Part shown: positions 33,395 to 44,091 of the stretch, in pieces | Position numbering within the stretch: the stretch's first letter is position 1 | Layout: each line of letters begins with the position of its first letter | Origin: Micrococcaceae bacterium RIT 802 | GTDB lineage: Bacteria; Actinomycetota; Actinomycetes; Actinomycetales; Micrococcaceae | Assembly (NCBI GenBank): GCA_016892645.1 | Contig: JAFEMX010000006.1 | Location: forward strand, 43,600 to 107,599 | Length of the DNA: 64,000 bases | Direction: 5' to 3' | The notes under the pieces: model-generated | The model's input: only the letters and a program-made list of their open reading frames with translations | Told to the model about the DNA's origin: nothing | Databases searched by the model: none | Position numbers and translations under genes: made by a program

Positions 33395-34348
33395 TCAGTG
33401 CCGGGCCAATCCGAGGGCAATGCCATCCAGAATATCGTGTTCGCTGGCCCCGGCCGTGCGCACCCGGTTCCCGGTGGCCTCCGCGACCCTCCACAGGATG
33501 GTCCGGTAGATCAGCGATCCGGCGGCGATCACGTCCACCCGGCCGGGGTGCATGTAGGGCAGCTGTTCACGGCGTTGCCGGGAAAAGGCGAGGAACTCGC
33601 TGGCGGCGGCCTCGATGACCCCGATGGGCAGCTCGGTGCCGTCGATGGCCTCGGGCTGGTAGCTGTGCAGGTCCAGCACGTGGGCGGTGATGGTGGTGAT
33701 CGTCCCGGCCACCCCCACCACCCGGTCCACGTCCCGGATCGGGAGGGCGGCGAATACGTCGTCGAGCTGCCGGTTGGCCTCTGCCTCGGCGGCGGCGACC
33801 TGTTCGGCGGTGGGCGGGTCGTCGGTGAGGAAGCGTTCGGTGTAGCGCACGCAGCCCATGTCGATGCTGACGGCGCCGCGGACGCCCCGGGAGTTGCCGA
33901 CCACGAATTCGGTGGATCCGCCGCCGAGGTCGATGACCAGGATGTCCTCGTCGTCGGCCGGTGGACGGACCGAGACGGCACCGGCGAAGCTCAATTCGGC
34001 TTCCTCGGAGCCTTCGATGACCTCGGGTTCCACGCCCAGGCGTTTCCGGACGCCGTCGATGAACTCCCCCCGGTTCCCGGCGTCGCGGGTCGCCGAGGTG
34101 GCCACGAACCGCACGTGCTGGGCACCGTGGGCGCCGATCAATGCGGCGTACTCGTCGACCGCGGCGAAGGTGCGCTCCAGCGCCTCGGGGGCCAGGTTCC
34201 CGGTGGCGTCGACGCCCTGCCCGAGACGGACGATGCGCATTTCGCGGGCGATGTCGAGCAGCCGCATGTTGCCGTCGTCGTCCTCGATGGCGTCGGCGAT
34301 CAGCAGGCGGATGGAGTTGGTCCCGCAGTCGATGCCCGCGACCCTCAT
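33395..34348 (-). CDS. Ppx/GppA family phosphatase (exopolyphosphatase)
   Basis: A 317-residue ASKHA-fold phosphatase that removes phosphate from polyphosphate or (p)ppGpp. The first phosphate loop is VAGIDCGTNSIRLLIAD, the SATRDAGNR segment and IEGSEEAELSF follow, and the second loop VIDLGGGSTEFVVGN contains the conserved Gly-rich signature. The length matches actinobacterial Ppx1/Ppx2 short forms, which lack the extra C-terminal domain. The ATG at 34348 overlaps the DUF501 stop (ATGA). It lies in the conserved eno-DivIC-DUF501-ppx operon. Confidence 0.92.
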   Translation of the reverse strand: MRVAGIDCGTNSIRLLIADAIEDDDGNMRLLDIAREMRIVRLGQGVDATGNLAPEALERTFAAVDEYAALIGAHGAQHVRFVATSATRDAGNRGEFIDGVRKRLGVEPEVIEGSEEAELSFAGAVSVRPPADDEDILVIDLGGGSTEFVVGNSRGVRGAVSIDMGCVRYTERFLTDDPPTAEQVAAAEAEANRQLDDVFAALPIRDVDRVVGVAGTITTITAHVLDLHSYQPEAIDGTELPIGVIEAAASEFLAFSRQRREQLPYMHPGRVDVIAAGSLIYRTILWRVAEATGNRVRTAGASEHDILDGIALGLARH

Positions 34349-35070
34349 GGCCGGCCTCCCGCGGGTGCCGTTCCCGGTTCCCCGGCCGCGTCCTGCTGCG
34401 CGCCGGCCTGCCGGGCGGCGGCGCGGCGGGCCTTCTTGGCGGCCGGATCCTCGGCCTGGGTCCTGACGTGGCGGCTGCGGTCGCGGTCCGGGACGGGTGC
34501 CTCGGTGTCCCAGGCGCCGCCGCACCGGCACTTCTCCGCGGTCCACCACTCCGCGATGCCGGCGATGGCCTCGTCGCCGAGGGGGTTGACCCCCGGGCCG
34601 GCCGCCAGCGAGTGGCCGACCAGCACGTGCAGGCACTTCACGCGGGTGGGCATCCCGCCGGCCGAGACGCCGTCGATTTCCGGTACCGGGCCCACCCCGG
34701 TCCGGGCGCCGATGGCCTGGCGCGCGGCCAGGTAGTCGTGGTGGGCGGCCGTGTAGGCGGAGGCCAGGTCCTCGTCGCGGCCGAGGCGTTCGGTCATCTC
34801 GGCCATGGCTCCGGCCGCTTCGAGGCGGGAGACGGCCGAGGTGATGACCGGATGCGTGAGGTAGAACGTGGTCGGGAACGGGATCCCCGAGGCCAGGCGC
34901 GGTGCCGTGGTGGCCACCAACGGGTTGCCGCAGACGCAGCGTGCGCCGATCTCCACCACGTCGCGGGCGGGACGTCCGAGCTGGCGGCTCAGCGTGTCCA
35001 GGTCCGCCGGGGTGGGGACCCGCTGGGCGGCGTCCAGCGCCTCATGGCGCGGCACGGTGGGGTGCTCCAC
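34345..35070 (-). CDS. DUF501 domain protein
   Basis: A 241-residue soluble protein of the DUF501 family, of unknown function, conserved between DivIC-like genes and ppx in actinobacteria. The family core includes LSRQLGRPARDVVEIGARCVCGNPLVATTAPRL and GGMPTRVKCLHVLVGHSLAAGPGVNPLGDEA, with two CxC/CxCG pairs that could bind a metal (CVCG, CRCG). The C-terminal 40 residues are a charged, Ala-rich tail. The GTG start at 35070 follows AAGGAGTATCC. It is coupled to ppx and follows the DivIC gene by 23 bases. Confidence 0.9.
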   Translation of the reverse strand: MEHPTVPRHEALDAAQRVPTPADLDTLSRQLGRPARDVVEIGARCVCGNPLVATTAPRLASGIPFPTTFYLTHPVITSAVSRLEAAGAMAEMTERLGRDEDLASAYTAAHHDYLAARQAIGARTGVGPVPEIDGVSAGGMPTRVKCLHVLVGHSLAAGPGVNPLGDEAIAGIAEWWTAEKCRCGGAWDTEAPVPDRDRSRHVRTQAEDPAAKKARRAAARQAGAQQDAAGEPGTAPAGGRP

Positions 35071-35093
35071 GGATACTCCTTCGGGAAAACGGG

Positions 35094-35975
35094 TCAGTCG
35101 GTGGCCGAGCGTACAACGGTGTCCCAGAGCGAGTCGACCCAGGGCAGGTCGGTGCGGACGTCGCCCACGCTCTCGGGCCCGACGGCGGTTTCCTCGCCGG
35201 TCGCGCCGATCACCATGTACTTCTTCTCGCCCGGCATGACGAGGTTGATGCGGTTGCGGGCCTGCGCCTTGACGTAGGCCGGGTCGTCCCAGCGGGCGAT
35301 CTGCGTCTTGAGGTCGTCCTGTTCCTGTTGCTTCTGGGCGATCGAGGACTGCAGCTGCGCGATTTCGGTGCGCTGGTTCATGTAGGTGCCGACGCTGGGC
35401 AGCAGCAGGACGGTCACCACGACCAGGATGACGGCCAGGGCCAGCATGCGTCCGGAGAACGCCCGGGCGGGTACCGGTGCTGCGTCGTCGGCCGGGCGCT
35501 GGTGCGCTTCGGGCTGCCGGGGTGGGGAGCCGGCCCCCGAGCGGATGGCGCCGGACAGCTCGGCACGCTCGCGCAGGCGCTTCTCGCCCGGCGCGCTGGG
35601 CCGCTTGCCGGGTCGCTTGACGGCCGGGCGGGAGGGCGACGGTTTGCCCGCATCCGGTTTGGAAGCGGCGGGTTTAGCTGCAGCCGGTTTCGCGGCAGCG
35701 GGTTTGGAAGCTGCAGGTTTCGCGGCAGCGGGTTTCCGGGACGGGGTCGTCCGGGGCACCGGCCGGGCGCGCGGTGCCGAGGGGGCATCGTCGTCGTGCC
35801 CGGGGGCGGCCCCGAGGGGGACGACCTTGTTGCGGTTCACGGCGGCGGGGGCGGTCCGTCCGGCGTCGCGCTCCGGCCGGTCGGCGTCACCGGTCCCGCG
35901 CGGTGCGGGGTCCTCCGAGGCCGGGCCGCTCCCGGTGGGGCGGACCCGTGGCATGTTGGGGCGTCGGGTGGCCAT
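35094..35975 (-). CDS. septum formation initiator, FtsB/DivIC family
   Basis: A 293-residue bitopic membrane protein of the divisome. The first ~160 residues are a cytoplasmic disordered tail rich in Lys, Pro and Ala, containing five or more copies of KPAA(A/S). A single membrane segment MLALAVILVVVTVLLLPSVGTY lies near residue 175, followed by a short coiled coil (RTEIAQLQSSIAQKQQEQDDLKTQI) and the DivIC/FtsB segment WDDPAYVKAQARNRINLVMPGEK. The ATG at 35975 follows GCAGGAGC. It lies between eno and DUF501, as in other actinobacteria. Confidence 0.9.
   Translation of the reverse strand: MATRRPNMPRVRPTGSGPASEDPAPRGTGDADRPERDAGRTAPAAVNRNKVVPLGAAPGHDDDAPSAPRARPVPRTTPSRKPAAAKPAASKPAAAKPAAAKPAASKPDAGKPSPSRPAVKRPGKRPSAPGEKRLRERAELSGAIRSGAGSPPRQPEAHQRPADDAAPVPARAFSGRMLALAVILVVVTVLLLPSVGTYMNQRTEIAQLQSSIAQKQQEQDDLKTQIARWDDPAYVKAQARNRINLVMPGEKKYMVIGATGEETAVGPESVGDVRTDLPWVDSLWDTVVRSATD
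35656..35735 (-). repeat. 15-bp tandem repeat encoding KPAA(A/S) units
   Basis: Five head-to-tail 15-base units, each beginning GGTTT on the plus strand, lie in the DivIC-like gene. Their third-position changes keep the encoded KPAAA/KPAAS repeat. The array is coding and in frame, so unit gain or loss would change only tail length. It also brings an unusually A+T-rich patch to the gene. Confidence 0.85.
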
Positions 35976-36045
35976 GAAGCTCCTGCCGGTCTGCTCGGAT
36001 GGACGGATGGGCCGGGCCGTGGCCCGCGAGGGGGCGTAACGGTCC

Positions 36046-36079
36046 GAGGGGAACCAACCGGCATCCGGCGGTTCCCCTC
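36046..36079 (-). terminator. hairpin between eno and the DivIC gene
   Basis: A perfect 10-bp stem, GAGGGGAACC with GGTTCCCCTC, encloses a 14-base loop that itself holds CCGG/CCGG. It lies 27 bases past the eno stop and about 70 bases before the DivIC-like ATG. Without a T-run it is more likely a partial attenuator that lowers expression of the downstream genes relative to eno. Confidence 0.5.
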
Positions 36080-36105
36080 AAGACCTTACGCGCTGTGGTG
36101 CGGCG

Positions 36106-38219
<2,114 letters not shown>

Positions 38220-38226
38220 GTGCTGC

Positions 38227-39408
38227 TCAGGCCTCGTCGTCGTCCTCATCCTCGTCGTCCTCGGCCAGACCCGAGTAGGCGGAGTTGATGTATTCCACCA
38301 GCGCCTCGCGCTCCTCGAGCGGCAGGAAGGCCGCCTCGGCGGCGTTGAGCGTGAGCTCGAGCAGGTCATCGAGGTCGTAGTCGAAGGCCTCGACCAGCAG
38401 CTCGAACTCATCCGAGAGGCTGGTGCCGCTCATCAGCCGGTTGTCGGGGCTGATGGTGACGGTGAAGCCCGTCTGGTAGAGCAGGTCGATCGGGTGGGAT
38501 TCGATGCCCTCGCCGAAGGCGGCGGTGGCGCCGGTCTGCAGGTTCGAGGACGGGCAGATCTCCAGGGCGATGCCCCGGTCGCGGACCCAGTTGGCCACGG
38601 GGCCGAGCGTGACCAGGCCGGTGTCCTCCCCGACCTCGGAGCCGTCGTCGTCCGTGCCGCCGAACTCGACCTCGATGTCCTCGGCGATGCGCACGCCGTG
38701 GCCGAGGCGCTGGGCGCGGCCGGTGAGCAGGGCGTCGGCGATCGAATCGATCCCGGCGGCCTCCCCGGCGTGGACCGTGGCGGGGAAGAAGTTCTCGGCC
38801 AGCAGGTCGAAGGCGTCGGACATGCGCGAGGCGGGGAAGCCGTCCTCGGCGCCGGCGATGTCGAAGCCGACGGCCCCGCGGTCGCGGTGGCGCAGGGCCA
38901 GTTCGGCGATCTCCACGCCGCGGTCGGCGTGCCGCATGGCGGTGATCAGCTGGCCGACCTGGATCGGCCGGCCGCTGGCCTCCACGGCCTCGACGCCGGC
39001 GTCCAGGCCCTCCTGGACGGCCTCGACGGCCTCGTCCAGCGTCAGCCCGCCGGAAAGGTGCTGTTCGGGTGCCCAACGGACTTCGCCGTAGACGACGCCG
39101 TCGTCGGCGAGGTCCTCCACGAATTCGCGGGCCACCCGGGCCAGGTTCTGGCGCGTCTGCATGACGGCGATGGTGTGGTCGAAGGTCTCCAGGTACCGTG
39201 GCAGCGATCCGGAGTCGGCCGATTCGCGGAACCATTCGGCCAGGGCCACCGGCTCGGTGGCCGGCAGCTCGTGTCCGGCCGCGGCGGCGAGTTCGATGAT
39301 GGTGGCGGGGCGCAGCCCGCCGTCGAGGTGGTCGTGCAGCGAGACCTTGGGCAGGCTGCGGAAGTCGAAGTCGGGGTCATATGCGGTGTGGATCAGCTCT
39401 TCAGTCAC
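38227..39408 (-). CDS. add: adenosine deaminase
   Basis: Add (393 aa) deaminates adenosine and deoxyadenosine to inosine in purine salvage. The amidohydrolase barrel has the zinc HxH in LHDHLDGGL, the catalytic VHAGEAAG segment with His and Glu, LGHGVRI, and SPDNRLMSGTSLSDE with the last Asp. It ends in a very acidic tail (EDDEDEDDDEA). The GTG at 39408 gives the usual N-terminus TEELIHTAYDPDFDFRSLPK. It runs into mazG with a 7-base gap. Confidence 0.93.
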   Translation of the reverse strand: MTEELIHTAYDPDFDFRSLPKVSLHDHLDGGLRPATIIELAAAAGHELPATEPVALAEWFRESADSGSLPRYLETFDHTIAVMQTRQNLARVAREFVEDLADDGVVYGEVRWAPEQHLSGGLTLDEAVEAVQEGLDAGVEAVEASGRPIQVGQLITAMRHADRGVEIAELALRHRDRGAVGFDIAGAEDGFPASRMSDAFDLLAENFFPATVHAGEAAGIDSIADALLTGRAQRLGHGVRIAEDIEVEFGGTDDDGSEVGEDTGLVTLGPVANWVRDRGIALEICPSSNLQTGATAAFGEGIESHPIDLLYQTGFTVTISPDNRLMSGTSLSDEFELLVEAFDYDLDDLLELTLNAAEAAFLPLEEREALVEYINSAYSGLAEDDEDEDDDEA

Positions 39409-39592
39409 GTACCCCAGCGTACTGGGCGCCCGGGCGCAGCGGAACCACGCCGACCGGCGCTGGCCAGCCCGTCCCATCCCCTGATGGCTGCCGCGAAGAA
39501 CCTGACGGACACCGGGGCACATACGGCCTGGCGTCGGCTACATTGGGACCCAGTTGGATAAACCAGCGGTTCATCCGACGAGAGGGGAATCC
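39409..39592. promoter_or_regulatory. divergent intergenic region of add and the lipoprotein unit
   Basis: A 184-base spacer between the divergent start codons. A TACATT at 39539-39544 could be a rightward -10, and a strong ribosome site GAGAGGGGAA (39581-39590) serves the 14-codon ORF. A clear -35 could not be fixed, and nothing else is evident. Confidence 0.35.
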
Positions 39593-39637
39593 ATGATCGA
39601 TCCATTGCAGGCCGCCATGATCGGGTTGGCCGGATGA
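39593..39637 (+). CDS. 14-residue leader ORF coupled to the lipoprotein
   Basis: An ATG preceded by the strong ribosome site GAGAGGGGAATCC opens a 14-codon frame (MIDPLQAAMIGLAG) whose TGA overlaps the lipoprotein ATG as ATGA. The lipoprotein start has no ribosome site of its own, so re-initiation after the leader is likely. Alternatives are a sequencing frameshift that splits one longer N-terminus, or chance. Confidence 0.5.
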   Translation: MIDPLQAAMIGLAG

Positions 39638-40128
39638 GCCGCGCCGCTTCGTCGCTGGCCATCGCGGCCGCCTCGTCACTCTTCCTTGCCGGCTGCTCGG
39701 CGCCTACTGCTCCCGGGGCCGGGAGACCGTCGGTGGCGCCTGGCGAGACCACGGCTTCGCCCTCGGCTGCCCCCGCCGACTCAGCTTCCGACGATTCCCG
39801 GTCGGAGGACCTAGACGCACTGCTCGTTCCCTTGGCGGGGGATAGCGAGCTGTCCCGCGCCAGCGGAAAAGGCCAGGCGTCCAATGTCCTGGACGTCGGC
39901 TCTGTCAGCCGCGTCCACCTCTACGGTGCATGCCAGCCAGGTAGAGGAGCGCCACGTTCTGCTCCCGGGGTCACAGTAAGGGACGACTCCGGGAAGGACC
40001 TCACGATCGTGTGCGACGGTGTCGTGACGCGCATTCAACTGGTCGATGCAATGCGCGGCAGCCTGGCGGTCAAGGCCGACCCCGACACGCAGTGGAGCCT
40101 GTTGCTGGCCGTCCCGCCCTGGACGTGA
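39634..40128 (+). CDS. hypothetical lipoprotein
   Basis: A 164-residue exported protein with a signal peptide ending in the lipobox LAGC (residues 18-21), then a disordered Ser/Pro/Ala-rich stretch and a compact C-terminal domain with two cysteines (HLYGACQPG and LTIVCDG) that could form a disulfide. I do not recognise a family; the domain size suggests a small beta-rich sensor or binding module. It has lower GC than neighbours in parts (for example CTCACGATCGTGTGC). It is translated by coupling to the leader ORF. Confidence 0.72.
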   Translation: MSRAASSLAIAAASSLFLAGCSAPTAPGAGRPSVAPGETTASPSAAPADSASDDSRSEDLDALLVPLAGDSELSRASGKGQASNVLDVGSVSRVHLYGACQPGRGAPRSAPGVTVRDDSGKDLTIVCDGVVTRIQLVDAMRGSLAVKADPDTQWSLLLAVPPWT

Positions 40129-40191
40129 CGTCGGCACGACCGCCAGCCGCCGGGCGCTGCCCTCCCCGACCGCCAGTGGCCACTGCGGCCA

Positions 40192-40848
40192 TCAGTGCTC
40201 GGCGTCTGCCGCCGCCGACACCAGCTCGGGTTCGGGAAGCGGTTCCTCGCGCCCGAGCCGGCGCAGCACGGCATTGACGACGCGGTCGACAACGAAACCC
40301 AGGACCAGGGCGATGGCGATGGACAGACCGATGCCCAGCAGCGGGTTGTCGCTCATCCAGTGGCCGCCAACGGCGCCGATGGTGGCCGAATAGGCACCCC
40401 AGGTCAGGCAGCCCATGATGTCCAGCAGCGTGAAGCGACGCAGGGAGAAATGCGTGGCACCGGCGGTGAAGTTCACCGCGACGCGTCCCACGGGGATGTA
40501 GCGGGCCGTGAAGATCAGCAGGGCGCCCCGCCGCTCCAGCTCGCGCCGGGCGAACGCAAAGGACTTCCGTGCCCGGGGGCCCCGCATCCACCGGAACCTC
40601 TCCAGGCCGATCCGGCGGCCAACCCGGTAGGCGATCTGGTCGCCGAGGATGGCCCCGGCGGCGCCCACCAGCCCCAGCAGGAAGATGTTCGGGATGCCCG
40701 AGACAACGGACACGCTGGCCAGCGCGACGATCAGCGTCTCGCTGGGCAGCAGCGGGAGCAGCCCGTCGATGGTGCAGAACAGGAAGAGAACGGGCAGGAT
40801 CCACCACGCGGTGGAAGCGTGGAGGATGGCCTCGTTGATGATCTCCAT
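40192..40848 (-). CDS. DedA family membrane protein
   Basis: A 218-residue polytopic membrane protein of the DedA (SNARE-associated/VTT) family, which in other bacteria supports lipid-carrier recycling and membrane homeostasis. The features are SETLIVALASVSVVSGIPN, the re-entrant loop GAAGAILGDQIAYRVGRRIG, and FTARYIPVGRVAVNFTAGATHFSLRRF with the conserved Arg and Pro residues needed for function. The ATG at 40848 is clear. It converges with the lipoprotein gene and is separated by 178 bases from deoA upstream. Confidence 0.9.
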   Translation of the reverse strand: MEIINEAILHASTAWWILPVLFLFCTIDGLLPLLPSETLIVALASVSVVSGIPNIFLLGLVGAAGAILGDQIAYRVGRRIGLERFRWMRGPRARKSFAFARRELERRGALLIFTARYIPVGRVAVNFTAGATHFSLRRFTLLDIMGCLTWGAYSATIGAVGGHWMSDNPLLGIGLSIAIALVLGFVVDRVVNAVLRRLGREEPLPEPELVSAAADAEH

Positions 40849-40971
40849 GGGGCAGGTCCCTCGGCTGGGGTGGCACGCCGTACCGGGGCCGGGCCGGCAG
40901 GGTTCCGCCCGGCATCAGCGGGGCGATGGTTCCATTCTTACCCCCCGGCGGGCGGATTGCCGTCCGACCAA

Positions 40972-41006
40972 GGGATGATTCAGGGACGATGGGGGGTCAT
41001 CCCTGA
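40972..41006 (-). terminator. possible terminator of deoA with alternative pairings
   Basis: Two overlapping 7-bp stems compete here: GGGATGA with TCATCCC, and TCAGGGA with TCCCTGA. They start 21 bases past the deoA stop. There is no T-run, so it is a weak call. The other parts of the 178-base gap between DedA and deoA show nothing definite. Confidence 0.35.
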
Positions 41007-41026
41007 TGAGCACGCCGCCGGGGCGG

Positions 41027-42337
41027 TTATTCGGCGATGCGGTCCAGGATCAGCCGCTGTCCGCTGCGGCTGCCCTCGGCGGTGATCGTCGTCGCCCCGT
41101 CCAGGGCCTCCAGCGCCCGGGCGAACCGGTCGGGGGTGTCGGTCAGCAGCGTCATCAGCGGTTGCCCGCGGCGCACGACGTCGCCGGGCTTGGCGTGCAT
41201 GCGCACCCCGGCCCCGGCCTGGACCTGATCCTCCCGCCGGGCACGACCGGCACCGAGCCGCCAGGCGGCGACACCCACGGACAGGGCGTCGAGCTCGGCC
41301 AGCACGCCGTCGGCCTGGGCGTAGACGGTCTCCGATTCGCGGGCGACCGGAAGCGGGGCCGCCGGGTCCCCGCCCTGCGCCGAGATCATGCGGTTCCAGA
41401 CGTCCATGGCCCGGCCGTCCGCCAGCGCGGCCGCCGGATCGGCGTCGTGGATGCCGGCACCGGCGAGCATCTCCTCGGCCAGCTTGACGGTCAGCTCCAC
41501 GACGTCGGCGGGGCCGCCACCGGCGAGGACCTCCACGGATTCCTCGACCTCGATGGCGTTGCCTGCCGTGCGGCCCAGCGGGGTCTGCATGTTGGTCAGC
41601 AGGGCGACCGTCTTCACGCCGGCGTCGGTGCCGAGGCCGACCATGGTGCGCGCCAGTTCGCGGGCGTCGTCCTCGTTCTTCATGAAGGCCCCGGAGCCGA
41701 CCTTGACGTCGAGGACCAGCGCGCCGGTGCCCTCGGCGATCTTCTTGGACATGATCGAGGAGGCGATCAGCGGGATGGCCTCCACGGTCCCGGTGACATC
41801 GCGCAGCGCGTAGAGCTTCTTGTCGGCCGGGGCCAGCCCGGATCCGGCGGCGCAGATGACCGCACCGCAGTCGGCCAGCTGTTCCATCATGGCGGCGTTG
41901 GACAGCGAGGCCTGCCAGCCGGGGATGGCCTCGAGCTTGTCCAGGGTCCCGCCGGTGTGGCCGAGCCCGCGGCCGGAGAGCTGCGGGACGGCCACGCCGA
42001 ACACGGCCACCAGCGGAGCCAGCGGGAGGGTGATCTTGTCGCCCACTCCCCCGGTCGAGTGCTTGTCGGCGGTCGGCTTCACGGCCCCGCCCGGGGTGCG
42101 CAGCGAGGAGAAGTCCATGCGCTCGCCCGAGTCGATCATCGCCGTCGTCCACCGGGAGATCTCCGCCCGGTCCATCCCGTTGAGCAGGATCGCCATGTTC
42201 AATGCGGCCATCTGCTCCTCGGCGATGACCCCGCGGGTGTAGGCGTCGATGGTCCAGTCGATCTGCTCGGGCGTGAGCGTTCCGCGGTCGCGTTTGATGC
42301 GGATGATGTCGACGGCGTCGAAGTTCTCGGTGCTCAT
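41027..42337 (-). CDS. deoA: thymidine phosphorylase
   Basis: DeoA (436 aa) splits thymidine or deoxyuridine with phosphate to the base and deoxyribose-1-phosphate. The family motifs are KHSTGGVGDKITLPLAP, the signature SGRGLGHTGGTLDKLEA, the phosphate-binding GSGAFMKNEDDARELA and the C-terminal swivelling domain with GAGVRMHAKPGDVVRRGQPL. It is the last gene of the nucleoside uptake/salvage operon, 39 bases after cdd. Confidence 0.95.
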   Translation of the reverse strand: MSTENFDAVDIIRIKRDRGTLTPEQIDWTIDAYTRGVIAEEQMAALNMAILLNGMDRAEISRWTTAMIDSGERMDFSSLRTPGGAVKPTADKHSTGGVGDKITLPLAPLVAVFGVAVPQLSGRGLGHTGGTLDKLEAIPGWQASLSNAAMMEQLADCGAVICAAGSGLAPADKKLYALRDVTGTVEAIPLIASSIMSKKIAEGTGALVLDVKVGSGAFMKNEDDARELARTMVGLGTDAGVKTVALLTNMQTPLGRTAGNAIEVEESVEVLAGGGPADVVELTVKLAEEMLAGAGIHDADPAAALADGRAMDVWNRMISAQGGDPAAPLPVARESETVYAQADGVLAELDALSVGVAAWRLGAGRARREDQVQAGAGVRMHAKPGDVVRRGQPLMTLLTDTPDRFARALEALDGATTITAEGSRSGQRLILDRIAE

Positions 42338-42376
42338 GCTGGGCCTTTCGTCGGGGTGCAGGTGGGGTGTCCGGTG

Positions 42377-42796
42377 TCAGCGGAGCAGGTCCTCCGGGCC
42401 GAAGGCGTCGGGCAGGACCTGCTCCATGGTCTTGATCCCGCTGACGGTCATCAGTTCCAGGTCGGGACCGCGGTGTTCGTGCAGCAGCTGCCGGCAGCGC
42501 CCGCAGGGCATGAGGATGTTGCCGTGCCCGTCCACGCAGTAGAAGGCACGCAGCCGTCCACCGCCGGTCATGTGCAGCGCCCCGATGAGCGTGCATTCAG
42601 CGCACAGCACCACCCCGTACGCTGCGTTCTCCACGTTGCAGCCGCTGACCAGCCGCCCGTCCTCGGTCAGGGCGGCGGCCCCCACCGGGTACCTGGAGTA
42701 CGGCGCGTAGGCGCGGGACATGGCCTCGGTCGCCGCGATGCGCAGCCGCTCCCAGTCGGTCTCGGCCAGCGGCGTGGCCGGCAGGTGTGCGCCCAC
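42377..42796 (-). CDS. cdd: cytidine deaminase
   Basis: Cdd (139 aa) deaminates cytidine and deoxycytidine to uridine. The zinc site is formed by Cys in VSGCNVENAAYGVVLCAE, with the catalytic Glu, and by the PCGRCRQLL pair. The N-terminal segment AYAPYSRYPVGAAAL contacts the nucleoside. The GTG start at 42796 follows the ribosome site GAAGGAG and lies five bases after the permease stop. The longer frame to 44524 is an antisense-frame artefact of the permease genes. Confidence 0.95.
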   Translation of the reverse strand: MGAHLPATPLAETDWERLRIAATEAMSRAYAPYSRYPVGAAALTEDGRLVSGCNVENAAYGVVLCAECTLIGALHMTGGGRLRAFYCVDGHGNILMPCGRCRQLLHEHRGPDLELMTVSGIKTMEQVLPDAFGPEDLLR

Positions 42797-42801
42797 GATC
42801 G

Positions 42802-44091
42802 CTACTCCTTCACGTACGGAATGCCGTTGGAGGCCGGCGGCCGGGACTTGCCGGCCAGGCCCGCCACCGCGAACACGGTCACGACGTAGGGCAGCATCTG
42901 CATGAACTGGCTGGGGACCGGGGTGCCCAGGATCGTCAGCACGAAGGAGAGGTTCAGCGAGAAGCCGAACAGCAGTGCCGCGAAGAACGCACCGATCGGG
43001 TTCCAGCGCCCGAAGATCAGCGCGGCGAGGGCGATGAAGCCCTGCCCGGCGGTCATCTCCTTGTTGAACGACGACGAGGTCACCAGGGTGAAGAACGCGC
43101 CGCCGACTCCGGCGACGACGCCGGCCAGGGTCACGTTCCAGAACCGCATGGTGTTGACCTTGATGCCCACCGTGTCGGCGGCCTTCGGGTGCTCTCCGAC
43201 GGCCCGCACGCGCAGTCCCCAGCGGGTCTTGAAGAGCCCGAACCACACCAGGAACACTGCCAGGTACATGCCGTAGCCCAGGATCGTCTGGTCGAAGAGG
43301 ATCGGACCGAACACCGGGATGTCCGCCAGCCCCGGGATGCGGATGTTGTGGAAGCTCGGCGGCGAGTTGAACAGTGAGGAGTTGTCCTTCATCACGGTGG
43401 AGAACAGGAAGCTGGTCAGCCCGGCGACGAGCACGTTGAGCACGACGCCGACGATGACCTGGTTGACCATGTACTTGATGCTGAACACGGCCAGGACCAT
43501 CGAGACCACGACGCTGGCGACGATGGCGGCCAGGACGCCCGCCAGCAGGCTGTGGGTGATGGATCCGACGATGGCCGCCCCGAAGGCACCGGCCAGCAGC
43601 TGCCCCTCGATGGCGATGTTGATGACGCCGGAGCGTTCGCACAGCACGCCGGAGAGCGAACCGAAGATCAGCGGGATGGCCAGCGTGAACGATCCGGCGA
43701 TCAGGCCGGAGAAGTACACGTTGGGGTTGTTGGCGCTGCCGATGACCCAGACCAGGAAGGCGATGACCCAGACGGCGGCAAAGGCCGGAACCAGCCAGCG
43801 TGGAGCGGGCTGGGCCCGGGTGGTGAGCGCGAAGGAGTACGCCGCCAGGGCCAGGAGCACGACGGCGGTGATCCAGCCAACCAGCGTCGTTCCCAGGACG
43901 ACATCGGGGACCTGGAGCGCGTCGGCGTCTGCGGAGATCCGGAACCTGGCGCTGGCGTGCGGGCTGCCGATGGCGAAGCCCACCAAGGCCACCAGGGCCA
44001 GCACGGCCAGCGTGACCGGGGCGCCCCAGTTGCGGATGGCGGGGGCGATGGAGCCCGTCCGGGATGAGGGGGTGGTCGTTGCGGTGCTCAC
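42802..44091 (-). CDS. nucleoside ABC transporter permease (second)
   Basis: A 429-residue permease of the RbsC/BmpC type with about ten membrane segments. Family landmarks are VYFSGLIAGSFTLAIPLIFGSLSGVLCERSGVINIAIEG and the cytoplasmic loop VGEHPKAADTVGIKVN, where the ATPase docks. The GTG at 44091 follows AGGAGCAGC and overlaps the upstream permease by 4 bases. It ends five bases before cdd, linking import directly to salvage. Confidence 0.92.
   Translation of the reverse strand: MSTATTTPSSRTGSIAPAIRNWGAPVTLAVLALVALVGFAIGSPHASARFRISADADALQVPDVVLGTTLVGWITAVVLLALAAYSFALTTRAQPAPRWLVPAFAAVWVIAFLVWVIGSANNPNVYFSGLIAGSFTLAIPLIFGSLSGVLCERSGVINIAIEGQLLAGAFGAAIVGSITHSLLAGVLAAIVASVVVSMVLAVFSIKYMVNQVIVGVVLNVLVAGLTSFLFSTVMKDNSSLFNSPPSFHNIRIPGLADIPVFGPILFDQTILGYGMYLAVFLVWFGLFKTRWGLRVRAVGEHPKAADTVGIKVNTMRFWNVTLAGVVAGVGGAFFTLVTSSSFNKEMTAGQGFIALAALIFGRWNPIGAFFAALLFGFSLNLSFVLTILGTPVPSQFMQMLPYVVTVFAVAGLAGKSRPPASNGIPYVKE

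Noticed and set aside
35656-35735. Short direct repeats as a possible CRISPR array
   Set aside because: Units are contiguous 15-mers without spacers and keep a reading frame, so they are coding repeats.
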